Shown: positions 47,420-58,470 of the stretch, in pieces
Position numbering within the stretch: position 1 is the stretch's first letter
How the letters are laid out: every line of letters begins with the position of its first letter
Assembly: GCF_027595985.1 (NCBI RefSeq)
Contig: NC_073303.1
Location: forward strand, 21,146,602 to 21,210,601
Length of the DNA stretch: 64,000 bases
Direction: 5' to 3'
From: Sorex araneus
Lineage: Eukaryota > Chordata > Mammalia > Eulipotyphla > Soricidae
The notes under the pieces: generated by a model
What the model saw: only the letters and a program-made list of their open reading frames with translations
Told to the model about the DNA's origin: nothing
Database searches by the model: none
Translations under genes and position numbers: made by a program

Positions 47420-48587
47420 ACCCAAGCAGCTCCATTCATAAACATTGATCTCATCTGACTTCCTGCAAAATGACATCAGCTCAGAGAGTGATTCAGAGAG
47501 TGCATTCCTGGTTAGAGCATGGCTGCTCTCGAGTGAGTTCTGTTAAAGGCATTAGGAAAAGGCACCCCTTTTGGATCAAGGTCTGTTTGGATCCCTATCG
47601 GCACACAGCATCCTGAGGGAGGACAAGGTCATTTCTTCTTGCTGGGTGAAGCCCTCAGCATGGAGGAGAGGACCTGACCTCAGTGCCTCAGGGGTCCATT
47701 TGTAGTCCACAGCCATCCACGCAGCCAGGTAAGTCCACAGTGTCGATATTTCTGAGATGTGCATAGGCACTTTTTGTACTCTGGGCTCTAAGTATATTAT
47801 ATTCTCACCTCGCTCTTCCTGTACACTCAGGATAGAGCATTAGCTTCAGAGACAGGAAAGCAGAAGCCCAGTGAGAGAAATTATTGACCTAAGGGACAAT
47901 GTAAGCCAATGGTCCTGCCAAACACTGAACTCTGAGCTCAGTTTTGTTTTATTTTTTAACTGATTCTAGAAGTCCCCCCCCCCCCCGTGGGTTTGCCTTA
48001 GACGTAATTTAGTGTTGCAGTCTTGGCAAACTGGACGCAGTATGTTTGTGTAGACTTGCACCATTTAAAAGGTTCTTGGAGTTTAGATCTTGCATGTAAT
48101 TTGCTACATTAGCTTTGGGCAAAAATATTTGCTTTTTGGTCCTTTGTGGTTTCAGTTTCGTCTCAGCATTAACCTGGCACGTTAGAAAGCTGGACTGTGG
48201 AACATAGCAGGGGACCCCAACTTCAGGGCAGGGTGAGCTCAGAAAGGCTCCTTATTCAGGCAGCTTTTCAGGGTGCTGGGGTTCCTCTAAGATTCCCCTT
48301 GCTTTGCTTATTTGTTTATGTGTTTTGAATATCATACAGTCGAGACTTAGAGGCAGAGGCAGTTCAAATGAAACTTTTAGATTTAGATTGAGGGAGGGAG
48401 AAACTTTTTCCTGATCTATTGAATTTAATGGTATTTCTCTGTCATGCACAGTGATATTCACATTACCATCTATCCAATTATCAAAACTTCTAAATTTGGC
48501 TATCTTTGATGGGGACAGAATCATCATGGGGGTTCAATCAAATCTGGCTCTCATCTTGAATTCTGCCATACTGAGTGAAATAATAGG
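47420..48587. other. Non-coding stretch
   Basis: Contains a short poly-C run near 47977-47990. Otherwise nothing recognised. Confidence 0.5.
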
Positions 48588-48601
48588 AAGATTGCCCAGA
48601 T

Positions 48602-48777
48602 TTATTTTTTTTTGCTTTTGGGTCACACCCGGCGATGCTCAGGGGTTACTCCTGGCTCATGCACTCAGGAATTACCCCTGGCGGTGCTCAGGGGACCATA
48701 TGGGATGCTGGGAATCAAACCCGGGTTGACCGCATGCAAGGAAAACGTCTTCCCCACTGTGCTATTGCTCCAGCACC
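48602..48777 (-). mobile_element. Young SOR SINE type I, full length
   Basis: CTTTTGGGTCACACCCGGCGATGC, full body, reverse B box AATCAAACCCGGG, reverse head GTGCTATTGCTCCAGC. Target duplication AAGATTGCCCAGAT (48588-48601) and AAGACTGCTCAGAT (48778-48791). Confidence 0.96.
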
Positions 48778-48869
48778 AAGACTGCTCAGATAATTAGAAC
48801 ATTCCTCTTTTTTATTCTCTTCACCCATAACCTGTTGTCCTCCATTCTATTTTTTTCTCTCCTAAAGAG

Positions 48870-49250
48870 TTAGACAGTTGACTCTTGCATGCCACAGGAT
48901 TTTGGTACCCTTCTGCACAGTTGAAAAACCTCGTCTAACATATGGGTCTCTGGTACTTAACTACTAATAACTACTGATGACTGAAAAACTTACTGATAAC
49001 AGGCAGTCAATTCACACATACTTTTATGTTCTATGTATTCTACACTATATTCTCACGCTAACAAAAGTCAAAGAAGAAAATGCTTTTAAGAAAATCTTAA
49101 GAGAAAATAAATGCAGTGGCAGTACCATGCTGTACTGATACTGAATTTACATTGTTTACAAGATGATCTGTGTAGAAGTGTTGTTCGTGGGTCAACCCGT
49201 TGTTGAGTTTGCACAAGTTAAATATGCATGTAATGTCGTTTTACTGTAGG
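48870..49250 (-). mobile_element. Tigger-like DNA transposon fossil
   Basis: ACAGTTGACTCTTGCATGCC at the left edge, then ACTTAACTACTAATAACTACTG, CTTACTGATAACAGGCAGTCAATTCACACATAC and TTCTACACTATATTCTCACGC. These follow the order of a widespread mammalian Tc1/mariner (Tigger-group) element. The right terminal repeat is not clean. Subfamily not named. Confidence 0.55.
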
Positions 49251-49532
49251 TTACAAATGCCAGCTGTAAGTCAATGAACGTCATTGTGAAATAGAAGAAC
49301 AAGAAAAAGGAGAGCTTGTTGCTTCCAGTGCTCATTAGCAGCTCTGCACACTGATGGATTTTATGTTTTTGTTGGAAGGATCAGCCTACCATGGGAATAT
49401 GGGCTGATTGTGAATGTGAAATTAGCAGTTTACAGGAGACTATTGCAGTGTGTAACTCAATGAGATCCATGACTGTTTTTTTGAGAAGCAGGTCTTGTGC
49501 TCTATTCTGGCATGTTCTGAGCCCGAAAAGCC
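49251..49532. other. Short non-coding stretch
   Basis: Nothing recognised. Confidence 0.4.
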
Positions 49533-49543
49533 CTAGTTAGGAG

Positions 49544-49783
49544 CACTGTAGCACTGTGGTCTCCTTGTTCATCAATTTGGGCACCAGAAACGTTTCCATT
49601 GTGAGACTTGTTGTTACTGTTTTTGGCATACCAAATACGTCACAGGTAGCTTCCAGGCTCTGCCGTGCAGGCAGGATACTCTTGGTAGCTTGCCAGGCTC
49701 TCCGAGAAGGATAGAAGAATCAAACCCGGGTCGGCCGCATGAAAGGCAAACGCCCTACCCACTGTGCTATCAGTCCAACCCAT
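49544..49783 (-). mobile_element. Type II SINE, short subtype, full length
   Basis: Inverted order: tail AGCACTGTGGTCTCCTTG, GTGAGACTTGTTGTTACTG, double GGTAGCTT motif, reverse B box AATCAAACCCGGG, reverse head GTGCTATCAGTCCAACC. Perfect 11-bp duplication CTAGTTAGGAG at 49533-49543 and 49784-49794. Confidence 0.95.
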
Positions 49784-49794
49784 CTAGTTAGGAG

Positions 49795-51034
49795 AAAATG
49801 TAACATTTTAAAAAGCATTTAAGGAAAAATTTGAGAAGTGTTTTAAATGAGTATTATATGATGGGGTATTTACATTGAAACAATTTTTTTCAGTCTATTT
49901 TTAAGCAGTTGTTTTACTTAGTTACCTCAAAATATAAATACTTTATAATAAGATGTAATGGTGACAGCTGGACTCGAGAACTTCAGGGAAAAAAGGGACA
50001 GCCTGTTCTATATAGATTTTTCTTCTATAAAAGAAAAATCCTTTTATAACTACCTCTGACTTGGTTAACTGTCCATGTGTTTGTAGACCCTAATCTCATT
50101 TTCTTTTACTCCATTTTGTACCAGAGGGGTGACTCAGTTTGTCTGCCTTCTCAGACTCTCTTACTAAGAGTCAGTTAGAATTGACCAATGATGGTCATCA
50201 GAAGTTAAGAGAAGTGAATAACCAAGAGTGAATTGGTATTATCACTTCCTCCCTTTATTTCTCTAGCCCTACACGCAGAGTGGCTTCTGGTCATTATTGA
50301 TATCTGGACTGCCTTACCATCCTTCCCCTTCAGTTTTTCTAAGTTGGTTGGTTGGCTTTGTTTCTTAGATTTTGGAGTTGCTTTATGGTAAGCTACCCAT
50401 ATTAACATTTCCATCTTTAGCTGCTGAGTATGGATTGCATTTTGTTGTTGGTGCTATTAGTTTGTTTGGTTTCACCAGACCCCGACTAATGTCTAGCCAT
50501 GTTCCAGCTTCTATTTTGAATCTCCTTTGTGGACTGATCGGTTTACCCTTAAGCCTGACCTTGAATTTAAGCATATGCTTTACTCCACAGGAACATCATT
50601 TTAGTGTTTTCTTAATCTTGCTGCTTGGTTAACACTTAGTAGCCTTTATGCTTAACCCCCCAGCCCCCAAAACACAAACACACACACACACTCCCCATGC
50701 TACTGTCTCTGCTGTATAAGCCTTTGTCTGAAACAGGAGAAACTGGATTTATATGAGAAGGTACTTAGATACTAACCTGATTCCCTAGCTCCACTGATGA
50801 GGGCACCGATCAATAGCTAGAGTAGTTAATGACCTTCCTAAAGTCACCAAGTTAATGTCAGGAGCGAGATGGGAAGGTTTACATTCACATAAACTTTATG
50901 TCACCTTTTTTACCTTCAACATGTGACAGGGATTGGAAACATGAACACTGGAATATTTACTACCTGCTGATGCCTCCTTACTGCCTGGCCTTTACGTTCA
51001 AGCAGGTGTTTTGCACTGAGTAGACAGAAACATT
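49795..51034. other. Non-coding stretch, nothing recognised
   Basis: AT-rich; a short CA run at 50682-50691. No supported gene. Confidence 0.5.
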
Positions 51035-51165
51035 AATTAATTAATTCAACTTATATTTATTGATTGTCACTAAGGGCAAAGCTCAATGCTAAATGCTTTG
51101 GGAAAAGCACACATGAATAGCAAATGACCCTGTCTTCCAGAAACTCACTTATACAAGGATTGCAA
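51035..51165 (-). mobile_element. L2-type fossil
   Basis: TTATATTTATTGATTGTCAC, AAAGCTCAATGCTAAATGCTTTGGG and CCTGTCTTCCAGAAACTCAC match the L2 3' pattern (GCACTGTGCTAGGTGCTGGGG then CCCTGCCCTCAAGGAGCTCAC). Confidence 0.6.
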
Positions 51166-51324
51166 TTCATGTCCAATGTCTTACATGCAGTGATGGAATT
51201 AGGGTTCAGAAGAGGGATGCAACTAAAGTATTTTCTGGTGAAGAAAGAGAAAACTGCTTTTCACAAAGCAGTATTAGTGAAATATCATGGGTCAGGTAGG
51301 ATTTAGAATAAACTTGGACTCTAT

Positions 51325-51449
51325 CAAGGAAGACAGCTCAGTGGGGTAAAGCACGTGCTTTGCATGTGGGTGATGGGTCTTGATCTTCAGCCAATGAACT
51401 AGGAGTAGCCCCTTGGAACTCTAGGGAGTGACCCCAAAACTAATTAATT
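51325..51449 (+). mobile_element. Divergent SOR SINE type I
   Basis: GACAGCTCAGTGGGGTAAAGCACGTGCTTTGCATG head, GGGTCTTGATC B-box remnant, ACTAGGAGTAGCCCCTTGG, GAGTGACCCCAAAAC and a TAATTAATTAAAA tail. Confidence 0.75.
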
Positions 51450-51460
51450 AAAATGAAATG

Positions 51461-51547
51461 AGGGGCCAGGAATGTAGTTCAGTAGTGTACTCCATGCTTT
51501 GGGTGTATGAGACCGTGGATTTGATCCCTGGCACCAAACACCAAACA
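51461..51547 (+). mobile_element. 87-bp head-only tRNA-like SINE
   Basis: GGGGCCAGGAATGTAGTTCAG head and GGATTTGATCCCTGGCACCA B-box segment run straight into CAAACACCAAACAAAA with no SOR body. Exact 11-bp target duplication AAAATGAAATG at 51450-51460 and 51548-51558. The layout resembles the rodent ID element, but a shrew-specific origin is more likely. Confidence 0.75.
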
Positions 51548-51558
51548 AAAATGAAATG

Positions 51559-51689
51559 CATGAGCCCAAGAGACAGTTCAGTGGTTAAGGCACATTCCTT
51601 GCATTTGGTTGGTCCCATTCAGGAATGATCCCTGAGCACAGAGCCAAGAGTAAACTCTTAGTACCACCAGATATGGCCTCAGTACCAAC
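51559..51689 (+). mobile_element. Divergent SOR SINE type I
   Basis: GAGCCCAAGAGACAGTTCAGTGGTTAAGGC head, CATTCAGGAATGATCCCTGAGC body, AGAGCCAAGAGTAAACTC and a CCAGATATGGCCTC end. Probable target duplication ATGAAATGCA (51551-51560) and ATGAAGTGCA (51690-51699). Confidence 0.75.
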
Positions 51690-51854
51690 ATGAAGTGCAA
51701 TGAAAAACACAGATAATAAATTGGATTCTGTAGAGCTGGAGAAAATGTCATTCAGAGAGAGTGATCAAAAGCAGATAAGGTGATGGTGAACTGTCCCATC
51801 TTGCTGGAAAAAGGGCTACTTTCAAGGGGACTGATGAGAGAAATATAAACAATC

Positions 51855-52070
51855 ATAGTTAACATTTAAAGGTACTTTTGCCCTGTGGTAAGTACTTTAT
51901 GTACTTTGTGTCAACCTATGAGATGGACCTTGTTATTTCTGTCTTGTGGATTGAGAAATTAAGATTTAAGATGACTAATGTCCAAAATGTGACTGGGGAG
52001 GTCAAGACTACATGTAGATTTCACAGATTATATCCCTTAAACCAGTTGGGTAGGCTTCAGGAAAAGTGAA
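51855..52070 (-). mobile_element. MIR
   Basis: CCTGTGGTAAGTACTTTATGTAC, AACCTATGAGATGGACCTTGTTATTTC, GTGGATTGAGAAATTAAGATTTAAG and AAATGTGACTGGGGAGGTCAAG follow the antisense MIR layout. Confidence 0.65.
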
Positions 52071-52094
52071 TTATTAAACATTAAATCTAAAGGC

Positions 52095-52405
52095 ATCTCT
52101 CTCTGTCTTTTTCATTTGAGGCATAATGTTTCACAATCCTGTCACTGAAAGGTTATCATGTATATCTCTTTACCTTCTTTCAATATTTACTTCTTATCCA
52201 GAGCGATCATTTCCAACCATCTTTGTCCTAGAGGAAGTCTGAGTGGGTGTGTGGTGGGGGAGCTAGGGGTGGTGGCAGGAGGGATACTGGGGACCTTGGT
52301 GGTGGGAAATATGCACTGGTGAAAGGACTAGTGTTGGGACATTGTATGACTGAAACCCAATCATGAACAACTTTGTAATAGTGTATCTCATGGTGGAATT
52401 AAAAA
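52095..52405 (+). mobile_element. LINE-1 3' end with 5' inversion
   Basis: 52236-52405 is sense L1 3' UTR (GCACTGGTGAAAGGAC, GACTGAAACCCAATCATGAAC, TCTCATGGTGGAATTAAAAA). 52095-52235 is the neighbouring upstream part in the opposite orientation (CTGAAAGGTTATCATGTATATC, CCAGAGCGATCATTTCC, ATCTTTGTCCTAG). This is the signature of twin priming. Confidence 0.82.
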
Positions 52406-52550
52406 AGATTTAAAGGTCTCAATAGTGAGCATATCCAGTAAAGACAGATTCCTGAAAAAAATTAATGTAATCACATTTTCACCAGAGCAGAGATCTATAA
52501 AATTTTCTGATTTAGCATCACCATTAGTTTTGAGACTATTCTATCAATAT

Positions 52551-52735
52551 GGGGCCAGAAATAAAGTACAGTGGGTAGAGCACTTGCCTTGCACACAATC
52601 AGCCTGTGTTTGATCCCCGGCACTAGGTATGCTCCTCTGAGCACCGTTAGGAGTGATCTCTGAGCATAGAGCCAGGAATATGTCCTGAGAACTGCCAGTT
52701 TTGGCCCCCCCAAACCAAAACCAAACAAAAATAGA
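52551..52735 (+). mobile_element. SOR SINE type I
   Basis: GGGGCCAGAAATAAAGTACAGTGGGTAGAGCACTTGCC head, GTTTGATCCCC B-box, CATAGAGCCAGGAATATGTCCTGAG body and CCCCCCAAACCAAAACC A-rich tail. Older copy. Confidence 0.88.
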
Positions 52736-53252
52736 AGCATGCTTGTTTAGTTTTATGTTTATGCTTGTGCACTCTTGTATTGCAATGGGTGGCAGGTTTT
52801 ATAAAAGCTACATAAAGATAAATTAAAAATGGATGAACAGAAGATGAAAATATTTCAGAAATGAAAATTTTCTTTGATAATTTAGGAGGTTTTGTTTGTT
52901 AGAAAAGCTTTTAAGTATTTGTTGTTAAGCTTAGTAAAATTTACACATTCTGATTGAATTTTAGGTGTCTTTAAAACTAGTACAAAAATTGCAGACTTTT
53001 GTTTTCTACTTCTGTATTCTTTCCTTTGAATATCCTGCTGATTGTGATGATTTCATACTAGCTGTAGCAAATACCTCAGGTCATAATAGACACTTTATGT
53101 AAGCTTTATTATTATTGACTGTGGGTGAAACTCCTTGATTGAAAGTGCACATCATTATAAAGGAACATTATTGCATACTATATTAAGTTCATCACTGAAA
53201 AAGTCTAATTCCATCCTTCATCATGAAACTGACCTTTCTTCAACTTGCCCAT
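52736..53252. other. Non-coding stretch
   Basis: AT-rich; nothing recognised. Confidence 0.5.
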
Positions 53253-53266
53253 CTGCATACCATTTC

Positions 53267-53444
53267 CTTTTTTTTTTTTTGCATTTTGGGTCACATCCGG
53301 TGATGCACAGGGGTCACTCCTGGCTCTGCACTCAGGAATTACCCCCTGGCGGTGCTCAGGGGACCATATGGGATGCTGGGAATCGAACCTGGGTTGGCTT
53401 CATGCAAGGCAAATGCCCTACCCGCTATGCTATCTCTCCAGCCC
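53267..53444 (-). mobile_element. Young SOR SINE type I, full length
   Basis: Poly-T, GCATTTTGGGTCACATCCGG, complete body, reverse B box AATCGAACCTGGG, reverse head CTATGCTATCTCTCCAGCCC. Perfect 14-bp duplication CTGCATACCATTTC at 53253-53266 and 53445-53458. Confidence 0.97.
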
Positions 53445-53458
53445 CTGCATACCATTTC

Positions 53459-54599
53459 TTTATTGAGTTTCCCAACGAGCAACTTAGTATGGTGTTTCAA
53501 AGTAAGTTAAAAAATAATCTTGAGTGTATTCTGTCGATTGGCTTTTAGAAGTGAAATAAATCTTCAGGGTGTCTTGGTTGGGTGTGACAAATGTCCCAAA
53601 AAGGTGGCACTAATGCCATCATCTTCTTGTTTGCCTAGTTTTGTGATCTTTGTAATACTTTGCATCTGGGGTTTCATTCTGTGAATCTCTTACCGATATT
53701 TCAATGATATGTTGCAATGATTAATTTAAATCAGCGCAGGCACAAATGAAAAGAAAAAATGCTCCAAGAAAGCAAAGGAAGCTGGAAACAAAGACTGAGA
53801 GTGAATGCTCCTCTCCACCTCGTGGGTAACACACCTAATCCTGAGAACTTTAGGTTGGATGAAAGCTCTAGGTTAATTTCGATAGAAAATATTTGTTGAA
53901 CTTAATTCATTTATTTCTTAAACACAAAAACATAATGAGAGCCTGATGTTCGAAATTCCTGTGGGATTCCATTAACTTTGAAGCATCAATGTGTCCACCT
54001 TGCTCTATTCTTCATATGATCTAGACCACTGGGGAAAAAGTATGTAAGAAAGAGGGGACAACATTTTTCAGAAAATGCTATTTTCTTCTAGAAAAATCTG
54101 ACATGTGATTCACCAAACCTGTAAAAATGTTTTCCCCCCCCTGGAGTTCATTTGTGTACAGGTGAATAGATGCAGCTCTAAGAGAAAGGTGTGCTTTACA
54201 TGTATAAATATTCATTATTTCTATATATTAGGGCTGAGGAACTCAAATATTTACAGGAAATTAAATCCTATTTTCATTAAAATCTCTCCTGTTCAGAATT
54301 CTTAAAGTGGATAGCTCTGACATTTAAATCAGAATCCATTCCTTTTTTTTCATTTTGTTGACCAAAGTAATACTGGGAAAATATGGGAATTATCTGTTTA
54401 CCAATGTGATATCTATCTGTGTCCAGGCATGTAAACCTCACTCCAAAGCCAAGTAGATGAAAAATCTGCCTCCTGCACAAGGCCACCAGGTTCAATTCCT
54501 GCTGGGATGGTATTTTTTTCAATTAAATTTCCATTAACTTTTTGCCTCTGTGTCATTAGACACTAATTTTTATGTGCGGCCAAGATGAAAGAGTAAAGG
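53459..54599. other. Non-coding stretch, unique-looking
   Basis: Repeat-free by eye. 53690-54000 (TGCAATGATTAATTTAAATCAG, TTGAACTTAATTCATTTATTTC) is a weak candidate for conserved non-coding sequence. Confidence 0.45.
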
Positions 54600-55478
54600 G
54601 AAATATCTGATCCATGCCTCACGTTGCTGTCAAGTGGAATGTGATGATGACAACTTTTTTAATGTGGGTGACAAAGAAGCCAGCGAGAGGATGGTCTGTG
54701 GACCTGACCCTGAGCGTGGTAGAGGAGCTGGTGGCAGCGGCAGGCGGTGAGGTAATTTGGAAGATAAAGATCAGCCACAGGAACACGGGACGTTCTAAAC
54801 CCTGGACTGTGGAGAAGAAGAGGTGCAGGGAAGAGACTTCGGTTCCCTGGAAACCATTAGAGGGAGCACATATGTGCGGGGAGGGCATGTGGGTGAAGAA
54901 CGGAGATGGAGTGAAGCTTGTTCAGGTTGAAGTTCTGGTTGTTTGGAAGACGCTGTTATGAAGGGGAAAGCAAGCATCTTTCACCAAAGGAAAGAGCACC
55001 TGGGAGACTGAGAGGTGGCCTACTTGGTCGTTACCATGTCTTCCTGATGACCAAAGGCTCAGGCAAGTACGCAAAGTATTGGCAAGAGCACGTTCCGGAA
55101 TGAGCCTAGAAATGCAAAGCGTTCCCAGGGGCGCAGGTGAAGAATATGAGCAGCAGACATGTTATAACAAGCATGCCAGAAGGGAAAGGAGAAAAAGAGA
55201 AAACCCAAAAGATAGGGTTGCTTATTGGAAATGTGGGGAAGTAGTAACAGTTGGTTCTTGAGATGACTTTGGAAGAAGTGCCTATGTTCTTTCATGTGTT
55301 CATGGAAATAGGAAGACTTGGTATTTAAAGTTCTTGTGCATAAATCTTAATGATATGAGTTTAGATACACGACGAAAAAAATAAAAGGAAGCAAAAAGAT
55401 AAGAGACTATTTATTCTCTAGTGGCTTAGCAATTGGGGGTCTCTAAAGATTTGAATGAGTATGCCTTAGATTTAATTC
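54600..55478. other. Unassigned purine-rich stretch
   Basis: GA-rich with a 115-codon plus-strand frame at 54614-54961. No domain, start context or splice structure supports a protein. Could be an unrecognised repeat or a lncRNA exon. Confidence 0.35.
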
Positions 55479-55617
55479 CTGTGTTATTTAACATACAAAA
55501 TGAAACATGAGTGTTTTGCACACACATATATGTTATTTTATGTATATAAGTGGATCAAATATTTTGCTGTTGCTTTGGGGTCACACCTGGCAATGCTCAG
55601 GTAACTTCTGGCTCTGC
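55479..55617. repeat. Local direct repeat, copy 1
   Basis: Matches 56009-56146 in the same orientation (shared GAAACATGAGTGTTTT and TAAGTGGATCAAATATTTTG). Copy 2 includes the start of the SINE fragment, so the duplication is younger than that SINE. Confidence 0.88.
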
Positions 55618-55678
55618 ACTCAGAAATTATTTCTGGTGGTGTTCAGGGCACCAAATAGGATGCTGGGGATCGAATCGT
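55565..55678 (-). mobile_element. SOR SINE type I fragment
   Basis: GCTTTGGGGTCACACCTGGC, CTCTGCACTCAGAAATTATTTC, GTGTTCAGGGCACCAAATAGG, GGGGATCGAATC (reverse B box). The head is replaced by the CA-type microsatellite. Confidence 0.85.
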
Positions 55679-55689
55679 GCACAAACATA

Positions 55690-55719
55690 CACAGACACAG
55701 ACACAGACACACAGACACA

Positions 55720-55755
<36 letters not shown>
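55690..55755. repeat. (CAGACA)n/(CA)n microsatellite
   Basis: ACAGACACAG-type units followed by pure AC repeat, where the SINE head should be. Confidence 0.95.
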
Positions 55756-55757
<2 letters not shown>

Positions 55758-55857
55758 CACCTGTGGCCTTTTGGAACAAAGATGGAATTAGCCTTATTAT
55801 TACCTTATGCACCAACTATTTCAAGGCCTCTCATAATTTTGGTCTGCACATGGTCTG

Positions 55858-56008
<151 letters not shown>

Positions 56009-56146
56009 CCTGTTTAATTTAAAATGCAAACGAAACATGAGTGTTTTACACACACGTATATATGAGTCTATAGTATATAAGTGGATCAAATATTTTGCTG
56101 TTGTTTTGAGGTCACACCTGGCAATGCTCAGGTTACTCCTGGCTTT
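56009..56146. repeat. Local direct repeat, copy 2
   Basis: Second copy of 55479-55617. It ends inside the SINE body (CTCAGGTTACTCCTGGCTTTG), so the SINE part is a 56-bp stub (56092-56146, minus strand). Confidence 0.88.
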
Positions 56147-57743
56147 GAAAAACTCAAAAAAATTTCCCTTTTCATGGAACTTTTTAAAAAGTCGGTATTA
56201 ATTATTGTTATGTTTTTTTTTCTATTCACTGGTGTTCATTTTTGGAAATACAGCATGCATTTAAAATAAGAGCATGCAGTCTAATTTCAAAGAGTTACAT
56301 TTCTGTAAACATTTAATCTGCAATAAAAAAAGACAACCTAAAATTGGTTATGGGAAACAAAACAAGTCATGCTCTTGAAAATGCAGAGAGATGGAGACCT
56401 GGATCTCCAACAGAGGTTATTGGTGATGGTTTCTCTTTGGGAATCAGAGCCACTTAATTATCCTCCATGTCGAGAAAGCCTGAAAGTGAACTGGAAACTA
56501 TTATCAAAGATGCCAGGAAGAAAGACATCATCCAGCACAGTTTCAGGCCAACCAGCATAGAGAGTTACACAAACGGAGTAGGCTTGGAATTTGAGCTCAA
56601 AGATGGTAGATGTATTCGTCTTGTGTCATCCTTTCTATCATATATTTGAAATACTCGATGTTATCTGTTGATGTATGGCATTTGTTTTGAAGAAAGTTGA
56701 TGAAGATTTAAAATATGGATGATGGAAACTTGAATAGTCAAATGCTAAAAAGACAGTCAGTGGGCCCTTTCAATGGAGTGTCAACTGCCTATAATCAGCT
56801 GTCAACTGATGGGCACCAGGATACTAGCATTCAATTATTAACTTCAGGTGAGCAGTATTTATTAAATCCATACTATATATTGGATATTATGTTACTGTCT
56901 CCTTGATCTTTATAATGAGCCCTTAAAGTCGTGTTTCTTGTCAGAAATTGATCTCTGGAATGGAAAAATGACCCCTGATTCATATATCTGGTAGTGGGAT
57001 ATCTTAGATTCAAATCCAAATCTAGTCCTCTCTTAATGTGTATTTATTCTGAATATTATTTAGCTCTTTCAGTTTATTTACTTACGTTCTTTATGCTACC
57101 TTTACTCTTCGAAATCTCCACCTAAGATATAGACTGCATTCCTGAGTGCATTTTTTAAATTACATTTCAGAGCCAAATTATGTCCATTGGAATGCACCTC
57201 TAATTTCATAATGATATCATGAAAATGAAAGGGGCTGTATGGAATTCTGCTTTCCTGCCAACTCCATGGGAGAGGTATAAGAATTATAGGCCAGGATTTG
57301 AAAGAGAGAGAAAAATTAGCAATGTCAAACACTATTTTTTTTTATCAACATAAGTGAAAAAAACACCTTCATTTCTGAGGACATTCCTGAGAACTCTGAA
57401 CTTTGCTTCAACACACTTCATTGTGAAGTAGATATGATCCAAGACAAGAAACATCTTGTGCCCACCAGACATGTTTTTACAAGTGATCAACCTTACACAG
57501 AGAGCACAATGTGAAATTGGATGGTGAGGATCAATGTCTTTTTACATAAATAAACATAAGGATCTTTTAAATTGCAGGTCAGCTTTTTCCAATATTGAAA
57601 TTAAGGTACAATAAACAGAGCAGCTTTTTAGCCACATGCGAGAACAGTGTTCTGTTGTCTCTGTTGTCAGGACGGGAGACAGGCAGAGACACAACGGTAT
57701 GCTGTGGAGTGTCAGAGTTTGACTTTCTTTTATCCATCTTGAG
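56147..57743. other. Non-coding stretch with exon-like segment
   Basis: 56340-56850 has several open segments, and TTAACTTCAGGTGAGC at 56839-56854 is a strong 5' splice-site match, but no recognisable protein is encoded. MIR-like sequence lies at 56846-56932. The rest is AT-rich and unassigned. Confidence 0.4.
56846..56932 (-). mobile_element. MIR-like fragment
   Basis: GCAGTATTTATTAAATCCATACTATATATTGG and CTTTATAATGAGCCC fit a diverged antisense MIR 3' region. Confidence 0.45.
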
Positions 57744-57808
57744 TTCTTCTTTACCATTCCTTCTAAATGAACAATTTAGAATTCTTCTTTACCATTCCTT
57801 CTAAATGA
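57744..57808. repeat. 27-bp tandem duplication
   Basis: A 27-base unit beginning TTCTTCTTTACCATTCC occurs identically at 57744-57770 and 57782-57808, with 11 bases between (period 38). Confidence 0.95.
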
Positions 57809-58187
57809 TTCTACTGAACAAATGCAAAAGCTCAATCCATCCATTTTCCTTGTGTGACCCTAAAATAAAACACCAGACCTCTCATTTGCTCATCCTATTT
57901 CACCCATCATGATACTCACTGCATAGAGGTTATGGTTGGCGAAATTGCTGGGCATCCCCATGGCAGTGGTGTGAATATGTCTGGTTTCACATTAGACAAA
58001 ATTCTGATGATCAGGATCAGTTCCTTGCATCATAGATTACATATAAAAATGTAGGTCCTGGTAGAGATTTATTTTTATCCCATAGCAGCTCTTGATTTTC
58101 TAGGACAATGTTGAGGACTGTTGACCTCATTGTTCAAAATAGTGGATTCATCCATTCCTTTGGATAGAGTTGGATTTTTTTTAAATT
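57809..58187. other. Non-coding stretch
   Basis: Nothing recognised. Confidence 0.45.
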
Positions 58188-58197
58188 AAGCTTTTTT

Positions 58198-58215
58198 TTT
58201 TTTTTTTTTTTTTTT
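58198..58215. repeat. Poly-T run upstream of SINE
   Basis: The T run continues the left target duplication for about 18 more bases. The right copy has only six T's. Confidence 0.9.
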
Positions 58216-58470
58216 ACTGGCTGGAGCGATAGCACTGTGGATAGGGCATTTGCTTGCATAAGGCCAACCCGGGTTTAATTCCTCTGTTCCTCTCAGAGAG
58301 CCCGGCAAGCTACTGAGAGTATCCTGCCACACAGCAAAGCCTGGCAAGCTACCCATGGTATATTTGATAGGCCAAAAACAGTGACAATAAGTCTCCCAAT
58401 AGAGACATTACTGGTGCCCACTCGAGCAAATCGATGAGCAAGAGGATGACAGTGATACAGTGATACAGTG
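58216..58470 (+). mobile_element. Type II SINE, short subtype, full length
   Basis: Head CTGGCTGGAGCGATAGCACTG, B box GGTTTAATTCC, double GGCAAGCTAC motif, TTGATAGGCCAAAAACAGTG, tail GATGACAGTGATACAGTGATACAGTG. Target duplication AAGCTTTTTT at 58188-58197 and 58471-58480, with extra T's between the left duplication and the SINE. Confidence 0.95.

Noticed and set aside
54614..54961. 115-codon plus-strand frame
   Set aside because: No domain, no splice structure, GA-rich composition; the antisense strand is equally open.
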